Below, in pieces: positions 34,575 through 47,035 of a stretch of DNA of 64,000 nucleotides. Both the position numbers and the translations under genes were made by a program. This DNA is from Trebouxia sp. TZW2008 (Eukaryota; Chlorophyta; Trebouxiophyceae; Trebouxiales; Trebouxiaceae): contig BDIU01000016.1 in assembly GCA_002118135.1 (NCBI GenBank), forward strand, positions 62,001 through 126,000, read 5' to 3'. Position 1 is the stretch's first letter, and the number at the start of each line of letters is the position of its first letter. Below the pieces are notes generated by a model. It was not told where the DNA came from, did not search any database, and saw only the letters and a program-made list of their open reading frames with translations.

Positions 34575-37500
34575 ATGTGGTGCCAACATGTAGCAATGAT
34601 GATGCAGAGAGGACTGTTGGAGCGAGGCGGCATGAGCCCTTTGTCCAAGGCTCGCAGCAGAAGTCTCAGTACTGGCAACGTCCAGCTGCGCTGCACAACT
34701 CCAGTGTCTCTGTCACAGCTGCAAGCAGCCTACGCTGTCTTTCAGCTCCCTGTCCCAAGCTATGCTGCTATAGCTGCCCGTCAAGCACAGCCTAGTGATC
34801 AGGCAGATGAGACTCAGAAGTCAGCACTACACTCAGCATCCTTGCAGCCCAACTCAGCTCAGAGCAAGGCTCCTCAAGCTCAGCTGAGTTCAGAGTCCGC
34901 CCCTCAGAGTGAAGAAGATGTAACGGACCAGCCAGAACATGCTAGTTTGGGCGCTGCAGCAGAGAATGGAGCTACAGTGCCAGCATATGCGTTGCAAATG
35001 GATGGGCCAAATGATGTACTGGATCATTCAGCAGCTAGCACAGCAGCTGCAGCAGCGGCTGCTGCCACAGCTGCAGCTGCTGATGCACAGCCTGAGTCTA
35101 CTTTTGAGCCTCGTAAGGCGCAGGACCACGTTGCAGCTCTGATTGCAGAGCAGGCGCTTGGTGCAGTGCATGGACACAGCCTTGGGCAAAGTGCTGAGCT
35201 AGCTTCAGGAGCTGCAGCAACAGCCGGTGAGTGGAGACTTGTCTAAAGTATTCGGTGTTAAATTCATTCGGAAACGAGGAAGTAAAGCCGTTGCATGCTG
35301 CATGACATGCTGTGATCAGATGACGGAGTGATCTGATCATCAATGCTAGCTCAAAGCTGACACCACATTTTCAGCACAGTGAGCATTACCTTCTAGCAAC
35401 ATCTCAAGCAGTCATGCCCACCCTGTTGACACGATCCCTGTATATGCAGGCGCCCACAGCAATGCTCTTGATGGCCTGATGTCGATGGTGAAAGAGGACA
35501 GGGGCAAAAGCTCTGTCGCACAGCATCAGTCAGGTCCTCAAGCTATCCCGTGCAATACATCACACCGTCCAGCGCCAGAGCATGCGCTACAACTTCGTCA
35601 AACCAGTTGTACTGTGCCAGAGCAGCTCAGCCAAAATACATCAGCATTTGACCAAGGCTTAGCTCCTACTGCTGCCTCACAACAAGCAGCAACAGACCTT
35701 GCAGCATTTGGTGGAAGCCTGATGCCTGCCTTGGCACCACCAGCAGGCATCACATGGCTGGAAGCTTATGCTGCAGTGCATGGCATCAACTTGCAGCAGG
35801 CCAGCCCTTCAGAGCAGGGCGCTTTGCTGCAGCCCCCTAACGAGCCAGAACCCAGCAACATGCTGCCCCCAGCTTTGGCTACCCTGGACCCCAACTCTGG
35901 GCGGTGGGTACCCCACTTGATGCCCATCAACCCCTTTGTCATTGCTCAGCTGTCTCAGGCGAGTGCTCCTCTCTGTAGGGCTGTAAACCATGACTCCACA
36001 TTCAGACAACAGGCAGCGCCCGATGACCAAGCTTCCAGAAAGCGTGCTTTGGAAAACACTGGTGCAGAAACTGTTAAGAGGCAGTGTATAGCTGAGCCCC
36101 ACACAGCGTCAGCAGCCACTGCTGCTCACACCGAATTGCGCCAAAGTCCACACCAGCACTACGAAGAAGAGTGCGCAAGCTATCGCGGCATGCCCATTAG
36201 TCAGTCAAGCGCTGCTCTCAGTCATCAGCGCACAGGGCCTGCACCACTCTGGTCACATGGGTCTGGGTCTTACCCTAATCCCCAGGGCTTGTGGCAGCCG
36301 CCGCCACACCTCCTCAGCAACAGTGCCAGCCCTAGTGGTGGCAATGAAGAAGAGCTGCGATACCATAGTCACCAACGCAGACAGCAGCAGAGGGACGGAG
36401 GCTTCCCTTGGCAGCCCTCGGCCACAGCTGCGGGGCCCTCAGCCACAGCTGCAGGGCCTTCATCACAGGCTAATGCAAGCAGAAGTCTTCTTCATGACGA
36501 GCTCACAGAGTTTGCTACATTGGCAAGTCCAACAGAGGTCAGCTGTTCTCATCAATGGTCTTGTCACATCTCATGTCTGGTCATGCAGCGATGACTTGAC
36601 TGTCGCTTACAATTTGGGGTGTGTAGTTAATTGTGTACTACAGCAATTTTGATGACACATTTGCCTGCGTCCTTGGGCATGCTTTTGCTGCGTAGTGTGA
36701 TGCTGCTGCTGAAAGCCTGAGCTGTGGCTGCATGACAGTTGACCTGTAAGGTAGCTGATGGCATTGCACTTGCAAGGCAGCTGACGGCATTGCGCTTGCA
36801 AGGCAGCTGACGGCATTGCCGTTGCAAGGCAGCTGATGGCATTGCACTTGCAAGGCAGGCCCAGGATCTCAGCAATTAGGCATTCCTGTCATGCCCAGCA
36901 TGATCATGATGTCAGCTGCTGACATCCTGAACCTGCATTGCAAGTGCAATGCTGTCAGCTACCTTGCAGGTCATTTGTCATGCAATTACAGCACATGGTT
37001 TTGGCAGCATATCAAAATGTGCAACAAATGCTCACCTGCAGCTCCAGAAGTGCTGCGCACGGAAGGCAGCACGTCGCCTTGTTTGTCTGATGCACACAGA
37101 TTCTGATGCGCACATCCAGACTATTGCCATGCCCTTCTAGAAGCTGTAACCATGTCACACAAGCTGCTTGGACAGGTGCGTTACACACAGCACATCATAC
37201 GCTCCTTCTAACCAGCACACAGCAGAGGCTTTGCAAAATAGTGCCCCCAGTCTGCTTGGTACTCTGCATGCTTGCTCAAAGAGCAAGTTCACACATCACA
37301 CACAGCCCAGACACAGCTCGTTGCATTGGACGCTGATGACCTTCTTCATGCCGAGCATACTCTTGATATGAAGCTGTCTGCTGGCTGAACTGGCCATCAG
37401 CAGCATGTGCATGCCAGCTATAAGAACATTGCGGTGATGCATTGTGTGTTTTCTACGCATGCAGGCAGAGCAGCAAGCAGTCAGAGATGCACTGGACAGC

Positions 37501-40500
37501 GTGATCAGGATCACCAAGATAGTATGGCCTGAGTCACGCACAGTGCTGTTTGGGTCCCAGGCGACCAATCTTGCGCTTCCTGGCAGTGATCTGGACATTG
37601 TGGTTCTGGGCGTCAGTGAGAACATCACGCATGCTGCTAGCGGCTTCAACAGGTACAATTAAGCATTGCATCAAGTCTACTGTTATACCAGCTCATGGAT
37701 TGTCATCTGTTGTTACTCAGCAGGGTCTGCTTTACATCTACCATGCTTTGTCAAATAGATCAACAAGTCATGACTGGCGGTGAAAGTGAGTGCTAGTGGT
37801 CAAGGCGCAAGGCTGTCTTCCTGTCAATGTCTCTTGAGCTTGCAAGCAAGCGCTGGTGCTGTCACTTCTGTATGTGCTTCTCTAAATGGCAAAAGCTAGC
37901 ATGCATGCTGCTCCTGCTGCATTGCGAATATCAGAGGGGACTGCAGGGAAAGCTGTTGAAGGACATGCTGGCTTGTCCGCCTGACACCTCGACCACAGGG
38001 TTGCAACTGCAGCAACCAATGTGATCTGTACGCAATGCAAGAATCACAGGGAACTGCTGTGGGCGCCTGTGTGACGCATCCAGCTCTGCTTAACATGCAT
38101 GCAATCGAAGAATACGGAGTGAATAGCATTTGTCTGTTGTGCAGGAATCAGAGAGAATTGCTGGGAGAGCTATTGGAGGACCTGCTGGCTTGCTTGCAGA
38201 CAGCTGGCATCCTGAAAGGCAGCGCCAAGATCATCGATGCACGGGTGCCCATCATCAAGTGCACCCTCAAATTTGGTATGCCCGCCATTGCTCTATGCAC
38301 CTTCGTCTTGGTTTTGTGATGGCTCTATGTTGCGCAAGGCCCAAACAATTGACAGAGGCAAGGGTGGCCATCATTCTGTGCACGCTCAACGTTGGGTAGT
38401 TTGTTAACAATTGGCAGATGGCTCTGTGTTATGTAAGGCTCAACCATGTAGCTGTCTAATGCTGTCCTGTGACCCCATTCGCAAATGATTGTAGACTTCA
38501 ACAAATGAGTCAACACAAGGTTGTAGCTGTTTGTGTGGCTGAGTACAGCCAAGCGTAGCCCTGCATGCCACATCCTCAAGCAGACTTGAAAGGCTTTGTG
38601 CTTGACACCTACAATTGAGAAAGCAAAGCCATTGTTGGATGTCTCAGAGGCTGGCTTCTGGCATCAACCAATGCCTGAAGCCTCTCTCTGAGGCATCAAG
38701 CAGTGGCTATAGTATCTCAAGATCAGGCTTCAAGGTGGATGATTCATCTCACCCCTTATGCCTTGCTGAGAAACTGAGCAGCCTCCTTGCCTTTCATCTG
38801 TCACTGTCTGTAGAGCTTTCACAAGCTTTGCCTAGAATGCATTATTGCCTGAGAGACATCACCTAGGCACATTCAAAGGCTTGTTTGTTGCCAGCACAGC
38901 AGAGCCTCTGACTGTGGCTCTGGTCATGTCATACTCCCCTGCCAGTGATGGTGATTTGATCACAGGCAGGGCACTTTGGCGTGAGCAGGGTTATCTTTCA
39001 CGGCTGAAGTTGCTGGTGCTATGGCTGCTCTCATTGCTCATGCAACAGGAATGACAGTTCGCCACGCCAAATTTCGTGGATAGTGACGTCTGTCTCAAAG
39101 CTGCCTGTTCATCGGACGGTTTGGCAATCAAACCATCAATCAGGTTGAGCACTTGCAACCCCTTTTCATACAGATCAGACCCTATGTGCAGGTTTGAACA
39201 TCACTCATACCTCTTCTGCTTTGCACACTTGAAATCTCTCGTCTGGCAAATCAGACCTTGTCTGTGTTTGACGAGCAGCCTGTGTTACTCCAGACAATCA
39301 GCTATGAGCGCAGAACTTGTCCTTCCAGGAGTTGCCTGTTTGTTGACTGAAGTCTGACAGAAGTTTGAATTTAAAATGGCACCCTTACCTCTGCTTTTTT
39401 GCAGGTCCTGGTCTGGCAGCTGACATTTCTCTTGGAGCAGTTAATGGCGCTGCAGCTGTACAGAATGTATGCCAGATGGTAGCAACTGCACCGCCATTGA
39501 GGGTTCTGGTGCTTGCAATCAAGGCTCTGCTCAAGGTGACACATGCAACCTAGCGAGAATCCTGCTTTGGCATCAATTGACCGCTTTCTGCTCATGCTGC
39601 ATTTATATCAGGGTTCAGGTACAATATGTAGCAACTGTCTGGATTTGTGCCAGAGAGTGACAATTGCATTGCCTTTGGAGGTCCTGGCACCTGCCATCAA
39701 GGCTCTTGTCAAAGTCATGTTAGTGGACACAGTGCCGCATGCATTTAGGGTTGTCATCATATACTTGAGATTGTCATCAAACAGCATTGTCAGTACGATC
39801 ATGCCTCACCCACGGTGCATAAGGTGCTTCGATTATGACGTCTCGTGCATTTTTGCAGGAGACAATGCTGAATGAAGTGTTCACTGGCGGCTTGTCATCG
39901 TACAGCATTGTCAACATGGTCATGGCACACTTGCTGTGCATGGGTTACCAGTTACCCAACCTGCCAGGGCCTGTGGGAAACGGCCCTGGATTTTGGGGCA
40001 GTCTGGTCCCTGCCCAAAATTGGCCTGAAGCAGACCTAGGAGTGCTTCTGCTCAGCTTTCTGAAGTTCTTTGGCACAGACTTTGACTACAGCCAGCATGC
40101 TGTCAGTGTCAGCCAGGTAATGCCGCTTTAGTGCCTGATGTAAGCTGGGTCTGGCACAGCCTATGATCACACACGGCATGCTGTCAGCGTTGTCCTGATC
40201 ATGCAGCTTCTATGCAAGATGCAAGCAAGGTTTGGCACAGACTTTGACAACTCACAGCATGTTGTCAGCGTCGGCCAGATCATGCAGCGCTTGTACACGA
40301 TGCAAGCTGGGTCTGGGTACAAATCCTGACTATGCAAAGCATGCTTTCGGCGTTGACCAGGTGATGTGGGGCTTGCGCATGATGCAAGCTGGGTTTGGCA
40401 CAGACTTTGAAAAGTCACGGCATGCTGTCAGCGTTGGACAGATCATACAGTGCTTGCCCATGATGCAAGCTGGGTCTTGGTACAGATCCTGGCTATGCAC

Positions 40501-43500
40501 ATCATGCTGTCAGCATTGGCCAAATGATGTAGCTCTTGTGCATCATGCAAGCTGGGTTCAATTAACACTTTGACTATGCACAGCATGCTGTTTGTTTTCA
40601 TGAAGGGATGCAGATGTCTTGCTGCATGATGTATGACGAGTGCAGGCCATCAAAACAAGCTTGTGATTGCCAAGTGGTTGCAATGGCTGCGATGCATGCG
40701 TGTATGTGGCAACAAGCTTTGCGCACATGCACAGCCGGCATCACATGCGCAGAGGCGTGTGCCTGCATGAGTCAGCTGCACATCATCTGCTTTGTCCAGT
40801 GGCTCTGCTCTTTCCTTCTCAGACCCCAACAGAATATCACCTGGCATTAATCTGTACAGCATGCTGGCATCGTCAGGATACTTGTGCACTTACAGGCTGG
40901 GCAGCATGCTTCAACAGCTTTCTTCATCTGTCACATGTGCTGGTAGAAATTTGTTTGTACCCATTGTATTGTTATACACCTAGTGTGCTGAACAGTTTTC
41001 ACTTTGTTTGCCAAAGAGCACCTACCAGCTATGGCTGCCAAAGCGCATGTGCACTCTGCAGTGTGCTTTTGTTCACACCTTTGCAGTGATGTATGCATTC
41101 TGTGTGTCCCAAAGGGAGGGCATCATTGAGAAGAAAAGGCAGCGCCATCAGATTGAGCGGCCATGGCTGTGGGAAATCTGCAGCATTTGGGCAAGGACAT
41201 TGGCTCCGGCATCTTCAAGTGTGCTCCTGTTGGTCACTGCTGATTTACAGCATTCCCTTCTTGTATCACAGGGAGGCATCATAGAGAAGAAGAGGGAATG
41301 GCAACAGGTTGACCGGCCATGGCTTCTTGCTGTCGAGGACCCGCAGCAACTGGGCAAGGACATCGGCTCTGGCACCTTCAACATCCGCAATGTGCGCCAC
41401 TTGTTTGCTGCTGCTGCCGGCACTCTCAGAGAAGCTCAGCAGACGTGCTCAGAACAGCAGCAGTGGTCAGCTGTACAGGTACACGACTTTGGACTGGCTT
41501 GGTGCATGTTCCACCCAATTTGTAGAACCCAAGTATGCATTGTTGCACGTCGTGCGTCCTGCTGCTGCTGGCACCCTCAGAGAAGCTCAGCAGTCACGCT
41601 CAGAACCGCACCAATGGTCAGCTGTACAGGTGTTTCAAGTATCTTGCATGCCAGTACAGGCCCTGCCGTACGTGTAAGCTCAGGGGTTCGTCTGCCATGT
41701 GCCATGGCTGTTTGCCATGTGCCTCAACTACATATCGCTCCATGTCTCTCAGGCATTTACATGCAGCAAAACTGTATGGCGTCAAGGGTTGGCCTGAAGC
41801 CACAGCAGACCAACCCCTAGCAGGCATATGATCTGTGCCACGCAATCCCTTATGTATGCTTTGTGCAGGCCTTGTGCAAAGCAGTACAGTGCCAGAGAAT
41901 GCCTTAAATTTCTGTCCTAAGGCCATTGATCTTGTCCAAAGCAGTACAATGCCAAGCAGTGCTTTGCTTACAGGCTGACGGAGCCAGTAGCAGTGCATCA
42001 GGGCAGTCCTTCGAAGAGCGATTCCCATTGCTCAGTGAGCTGATTGTCCTGGATGTGGCAGTGGGCAGAACAAGAGTGGCAGCCAAGGTGCATCCCCTGA
42101 ACGTCTCAAAGTTGGGAAGTTGAGGTCTCACAGGACATGCATTGTAGAAGTACAGCCGAAAATTGATTAGAATCGATGAACATCAACAGGTTTCCTGACT
42201 GTTGTGCACAACTTGTGTGGCAGTGGGCAGAACTAGAATGGCGGCCAAGGTGGGTCCCCCAATGTTACTTCAGAAACAGACATATGTGAGCGCGCATGTT
42301 CAGGCAGTCTGTTGCATAGTTTACATTGTCGTTCAATGAGCTGTTGGGCTCAGAGCACTGCAAGCCTTGCCGCTGCTCACTGAGCTTATGTCCTGAATGT
42401 GGCAGTAGGCAGGGCTTGAGCGGCAGCTGAGATTTTCATGTGCAGCAGGAGATTTATTAAAGTGTAGAATGTCAACTTCATGTTAGCATGTCTGTTGTCT
42501 GTTTTTTTGTCATATGTCCGATTAGCCCTCAAGTCCATCCAGGCCCAATTCTTTTGGGTAGTATTGACATGACTGACATGTGAGTCACGCTCACACAGGC
42601 TGAAAACTTCACAACAACAGAAAGGACAGATTAAGGTCATGCATCAGACATATACAGCTACAACTCACTTTTAGTGATAAGATATTCACAGGGTGCCCAC
42701 TGCTTTGCACACTTTTCAATGGTCAGTATTTCAGTCACAAACAGCTATGTCTTTCTGTATTGCTACAAGCTCAATTGCAGCAGTAGCAAACAGGTGGAGC
42801 CAAGTCTTCTCCGCATTGAGTAGCATGTTTGACTCACCGTGATGCCAGCTGTGATGGTTCCAGGCAGGAACCTGCTGTGTCTTGACATGCCTGAAATAAT
42901 TCAAGCTTGTGTTGTGGCGATCTGCACGCCATCTACCCTAGGAACAGACCAAACCATTGTATTTGAGGGCAGTTTTTTGTAATGGCTATCAACATGATTG
43001 TGTATCTTAGCAGTCCTGATTGATGCTCTGCTTTTATTGGCATGCAGAAGCTGGTCTGATACCAGTTCACTCACAGTACTTGAGATTTGTACAGCCCCAA
43101 GCACTGCATAGCATTTAACAGGATGATGTGCAAGTGCACAGTTGATCTTGCATCAGGACTCCACTGCTGAACTTACAATGAATTCTCAGTTTCGCTTTGC
43201 ATGCGGTCAATTGCTGTTACCTTCAGAATCAGCGCCATAAAACACAGCAGCATCATTGCAGCAGTGCTACAAACGTTTCACGTCCACAGTTTGTTTTGTT
43301 GTGTTGCTGACAAGAGATACACCCTTACACCTGTAGTATCTGTGCCGACAGCCAGAGCTTTGAATCTGAAGTGGTTCACAAACTATTCCTGCTGTGACTG
43401 GAAGCTTCATGCACTTGATCAAACAGTTTCCACTGCCTGCAGAAGCGTAACAGCAAGTGGCGCCAAGCTGCTCAGCAAAACAAGCTCAACATTGTGGACA

Positions 43501-45801
43501 AGCATTGCCTGCTGAAGCACCACTGCAGCTTGGTCCAGATCCCTGCTGACCCCCCCACCTTCCATGTGGGGCGCAAGGCCAAGGGCAAACGGCCTGCTGT
43601 CACTGTTCAGGTGCTGCTCTAATGTGCACTGTATGCTTCAGCCTTTACATTGCTTCTGTTGTTGAACAGCATTTGCCGGAGTAATGTGCCATGCATGCTT
43701 TAGCCTTTACATTGCTTCTGCCATTAAGCAGCATTTGCCAGCAGCTTGCACTAGCTTGATGCTTGCTGGTGTATGGCAGCACTAAAATTCAGCACAAGAG
43801 CGTTCTGATTTGGCCATTTCTTCTGGTCTACGCCTTTGGCATATCAATGCACATTGCTATTAAGCATACCAGTGCTGGCTGAATTGTGTTCGTGATTTCC
43901 TGCATCATTCTTTGGCTATGATGCTTGGTATTCCAGCAGACGAAGCCTGCCTAGGGCTCGTTTTGCCAGTTCCGGCTCTTCATCAAGTCTCAACATGCCG
44001 TATAACTGCAGATGCGTCGGCGTTGTGGCGCCCACTGAAGCTGCTGCAGTCATTCGCTCACCAGCGTGTGAGCATATCCTGATTGCCCACCACAGTCATG
44101 GTGTACTGATCACTCACAGATGTCGAGTGAGCCCATCTGTGCTTTGGCATGCCAACCAAACACCCCCAGTCCCTCTGAGCCCACCAATGCTTTGCAAAGC
44201 ACATGAGTCACAGCCGTGTTCGGTGGGCCCAGGGGCAGGGGCTGGGCTGGTTGTACCATCACACCTTCCTGCTGCCCATTTGAATCTGCCCATGATCTGT
44301 TTCCAACATGTGTATGTCAGCTTGCAGCGTGCTTGTGGCATGTGCAGTGCTTTTTGTGGCCTCTGGGCATGCCCACTAGGCTGGTCATGGCTGTCAAACC
44401 TGCTGTCAACGCGCAGTGAGAGGGAGAAGAACACTGCACAACTTCTTGGCTTGCATGTTGCACTGCATGGCCTGCCCCCTCCTGCCTGATCCCAATCCCC
44501 TATCATGGCATCTTTCCTTTGCCAAGACTTGCACATGTAGCTGCATTAACCATGCTGTCACATAGGTTCTGTTCCAGTCCAGCTTAAAAGTCACTTGTTA
44601 CCGCCAGTAGCTGTCACAGCTGTCTCTCATACCCTGCGTGCTTGGGATGCTCAGGTCTCTGAGAAAGTCAGCAAAAGAGACAAGAACAAAGCTGGTCAGA
44701 AGGGCAATGCCAAGCCCCAGACCAGGTCCCAGGATGCAGCTGCCTTGCCATCTTCTTATGGTGCGTTTGCATTGCAATATCATGACTGCTGGTTACTGAA
44801 TCACTGCTGGTAACGACCATAAGTCCTCATCTATGTTGCACAGCTTTGCTGCTGCTCTGCCTCAATGCATGCGTTGATGCTGCCGTCAATTGCAACGTGC
44901 CTTCTTGGCCATGGTCAATCAGCACCCCCTCTTTACCATGACACATTGTTGGCTCATTTTGCTATGCACAGATTTGAGCTTGTTCTTGCCACCAATACTG
45001 CTGGTCACATTTGTTGCAGGACTTGTCTGCACGCCCAACAGCACGAACGTGTCATCAATGAATCTCCTGTTGACAACTTCACGCTGCTAGACTTGCAAAC
45101 AAAATTTCAAGACAATTTTGCTAACATTTGTGGCATCTTTGACCAGATTTTTGTGCCCTTGACACATGATATGTTTGTGGTCATGTTGACGTGCAACTCC
45201 CAGTGAAGTGCGACGAACTTTGTTTGATCAGACATGTTCCCTTGCAGAAGCTGAGCAGCACGATGCCAGCAGTGACATACAGCTCACAGATCTAGATGCC
45301 TTCTTGCCACCTGCCAAGGCCATGACCAAGAGGCAGAAGCAAGCAGCCAAGAAAGCAGTCCAGACAACCAGCGGGCGTCAGAGCTCCAAGCAAAAGAGGC
45401 TTCTAGCCAGAGCTCAGCTAATGTCGGAGCGAGCACTGGATCGGCGGCAACAACAGGAGGAGCAGGCCAACGCGCTAGAGCAATCTCAGTCCCAGACGCG
45501 AGCAGCGTCTGGACAGACGGCAGCTGGCAGCGCGTCACGGGCACGCAATCAAACCGCATCTGGTCGCACTGCAGCTGGCAGCGCGTCACAAGCCTCAACT
45601 GCACAGCAGCCGGCTGCAGGCGGCGAGAGTGTGTCCAAAAAAGCGCGTCGCAAGGCCAAGAAGGCATCGGCCAAAGAGACCAGCCGGCGACAGGCGCAGC
45701 GTGACAATGATAGGGGACGGGGCGTACAGGCAGGTGGCGTGCGGAAGAAGCATGGTGGCAAGTTTGCCATCAAAAATTCTGAAAGATCAGCCAAGGCTTG
45801 A
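34575..45801 (+). CDS. TRF4/PAPD5-like non-canonical poly(A) polymerase (nucleotidyltransferase)
   Basis: Family members add short A tails to nuclear RNAs (TRAMP-type surveillance). The N-terminal part is low-complexity: 34575(start uncertain)-35226 and 35450-36537 (362 codons, Ala/Gln/Pro/Ser-rich). Catalytic exons: 37465-37652 (FGSQATNLALPGSDLDIVVL, the GS..DxD nucleotidyltransferase signature), 38145-38275 (DARVPIIKCTLKFG), 39405-39535 (ADISLGAVNGAAAV, PPLRVLVLAIKALLK), 39859-40116 (LNEVFTGGLSSYSIVNMVMA, LGVLLLSFLKFFGTDFDY), 41272-41478 (RPWLLAVEDPQQLGKDIGSG, IRNVRHLFAAAAGTL), 41974-42087 and 43443-43610. The C-terminal exons 44655-44760 and 45248-45801 are strongly basic (KKARRKAKKASAKE) and end in TGA. 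All listed junctions are in phase. Unlike typical genes, nearly every intron holds decayed copies of the adjacent exon. The upstream gene at 31343-33363 may be part of this locus. Confidence 0.88.
36690..37000. repeat. Inverted repeat flanking a 26-27-bp minisatellite
   Basis: A left arm near 36690-36778 (TGACCTGTAAGGTAGCTGAT...) reappears in inverted orientation near 36935-37000 (...TCAGCTACCTTGCAGGTCA). Between them, about 36741-36860, are four copies of a unit like GCATTGCACTTGCAAGGCAG. It lies in an intron of the polymerase gene and looks like a non-autonomous inverted-repeat element whose terminus became tandemly amplified. Confidence 0.7.
37927..38398 (+). repeat. Decayed copies around the 38145 polymerase exon
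   Basis: 37927-37985 (GAATATCAGAGGGGACTGCA...CTGGCTTGTCC) and about 38038-38065 (GCAAGAATCACAGGGAACTG) resemble the 5' part of exon 38145-38275. 38349-38398 (GAGGCAAGGGTGGCCATCAT...CTCAACGTTGGG) resembles its 3' end. All carry substitutions and indels. Confidence 0.75.
39629..39823 (+). repeat. Decayed polymerase exon copies between exons 39405 and 39859
   Basis: 39629-39714 resembles the 3' part of exon 39405-39535 (ending CCATCAAGGCTCTTGTCAAAG, donor GT now TC). 39770-39823 resembles the middle of the next exon (TTGTCATCAAACAGCATTGT against TTGTCATCGTACAGCATTGT). Confidence 0.75.
40069..40592 (+). repeat. ~81-bp tandem array grown from an exon-intron junction
   Basis: About six and a half units. 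The first unit is the last ~48 bases of the polymerase exon ending at 40116 (TTTGGCACAGACTTTGAC...GTCAGCCAG) plus its donor and ~33 bases of intron (...GATGTAAGCTGGG). Following units keep the pattern TTTGGCACAGACTTTGA, CATGCTGTCAGCGTTG, GATGCAAGCTGGG, while the donor is mutated (GTAATG to GATCAT or GTGATG). Confidence 0.92.
41112..41210 (+). repeat. Decayed upstream copy of the 41272 polymerase exon
   Basis: GGGCATCATTGAGAAGAAAA, GAGCGGCCATGGCTG and GGGCAAGGACATTGGCTC match the 5' half of exon 41272-41478, but an internal deletion (the LAVEDP part) breaks the frame. Confidence 0.85.
41557..41630 (+). repeat. Decayed downstream copy of the 41272 polymerase exon (3' end plus donor)
   Basis: GCTGCTGCTGGCACCCTCAG, AGAAGCTCAGCAGTCACGCT and CAATGGTCAGCTGTACAG followed by GT match the last ~74 bases of the exon and its donor. 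The exon is thus flanked by partial copies on both sides. Confidence 0.88.
42217..42425 (+). repeat. Two decayed copies of the 3' end of polymerase exon 41974-42087
   Basis: 42217-42250 (GTGGCAGTGGGCAGAACTAG then GCGGCCAAG and an intact GTGGGT donor) and about 42364-42425 (TGCTCACTGAGCTTATGTCC, GTGGCAGTAGGCAGGGCTTG) resemble the exon's end in successive positions of the following intron. A related short direct duplication (CTTGTGCAAAGCAGTACAGT / CTTGTCCAAAGCAGTACAAT) precedes the exon. Confidence 0.8.
43626..43742. repeat. ~60-bp tandem duplication in a polymerase intron
   Basis: Two adjacent copies containing AGCCTTTACATTGCTTCTG and AGCAGCATTTGCC, starting directly after the exon that ends at 43610. 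Confidence 0.9.
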
Positions 45802-47035
45802 CAGCCTGAAAGAGGACATGTGGATGCTGTGTCATCTGTGCGTCAAGCGGCAAGGCTCAGACTGTCGGTGGCAACAGAAAATGGTTAGCAAAGCTTGCAG
45901 TTCTTGTTTCAGCTTAGGTCTGTACAACAGCATTGTGTGTTGCAGTATACTAGTAGAAATGATTCATTGCAAGCCAGCTCGCTATCAGAAGTATCCCATG
46001 GAACGTCTTCCATTCTGGAACATGTTATGAGCAGAAGCTGCTCGAATGCAAATACAGTTGCATGAAATCATTGAACCAGATGGGCTTTTGAGGCAACTTT
46101 GCAAAACGTAGGTAGGGTATCGAAACCCATAATTGCTCACAAAAATTGCCTGTCCGACGGTCATGCTCAAACAAGAAGGCTGAGGCAGCCAAGGTTGTCT
46201 ATCTTTGCAGCCATGCCATTTGCATATGCACTTGTGATGTCATCAAAATACAGCTGTATAATGTATATTTATGTATACATGTTTCAGAGCAGAGCGCCAA
46301 GCAAAGGACCTTTTGTGATTGCTTTCACTGTTGGCCTGCATCCGGATGACCTGATGATCTTTGACAGAGATCATGCACGGGGTGTAGCCCTATCGTCTTT
46401 TTTCAAGAGGCGCGACGGGCTCCCTGATGCATGTCAAGATCCCAGACCCCCCAAGCCCCAAGACCTCAGGTGCGTATCGTCACTTCCAACTTCTGAATCA
46501 GGGATGTTGCCGGAACACACCACATTTCTGTGCAGACAAAGACGTGACAATTGAGTAGCTACCTTTAAGGCAGGATTCCTTAGGAGCTCAACAATAGATG
46601 AAGTCAACATACAAGGTGGGTGCCTGCCTGGCAATTTGCCGCTTATACAAACAGACTTTGCTAGCAAGGCTTGGTCTCATGTTCAATGTAGTGGAAACTA
46701 ACTTAATAGCCTTGAGCACAGTGTGACAAATCCATAGCATTCCCCGGTACAAGCTGAGTTTTGCCGGGCAACAGATCGACAGCGTGTCAAGTCGCTCCAA
46801 CTCCTGTAGATTAACCAACCAGCTTTGCTATGGGCATGTTTGCCTGTCATGATCACCATAACTTAACAGACATCAGAATGGGTCCAAGAATTGTTTACAA
46901 CGTTCATATTCAATGCAGTACCAAATGTGGCGAGACATTAAAATCAAAGTGGTATGCTGCCCGGGCTGCCTCTTTGGACAGACGCTCCCGTCATGACGCC
47001 TAACGGCATAGACTTTCATTTTTCTTTCTGATATG
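45802..47035. other. Stretch between polymerase and FAD oxidoreductase; one candidate exon
   Basis: Plus-strand 46288-46469 has AG and GT boundaries and one open frame (SRAPSKGPFVIAFTVGLHPD; DRDHARGVALSSFFKRRDG) with coding-like composition, but I recognise no family and no partner exons. Otherwise I see nothing. Confidence 0.35.

Noticed and set aside
40069..40592. Regular 81-bp units as a CRISPR-like array
   Set aside because: Units are contiguous without unique spacers and derive from a eukaryotic exon-intron junction.
43995..44536. Long open frames on both strands between polymerase exons
   Set aside because: They lie in an intron bounded by in-phase exons 43443-43610 and 44655-44760, with no recognisable motif.
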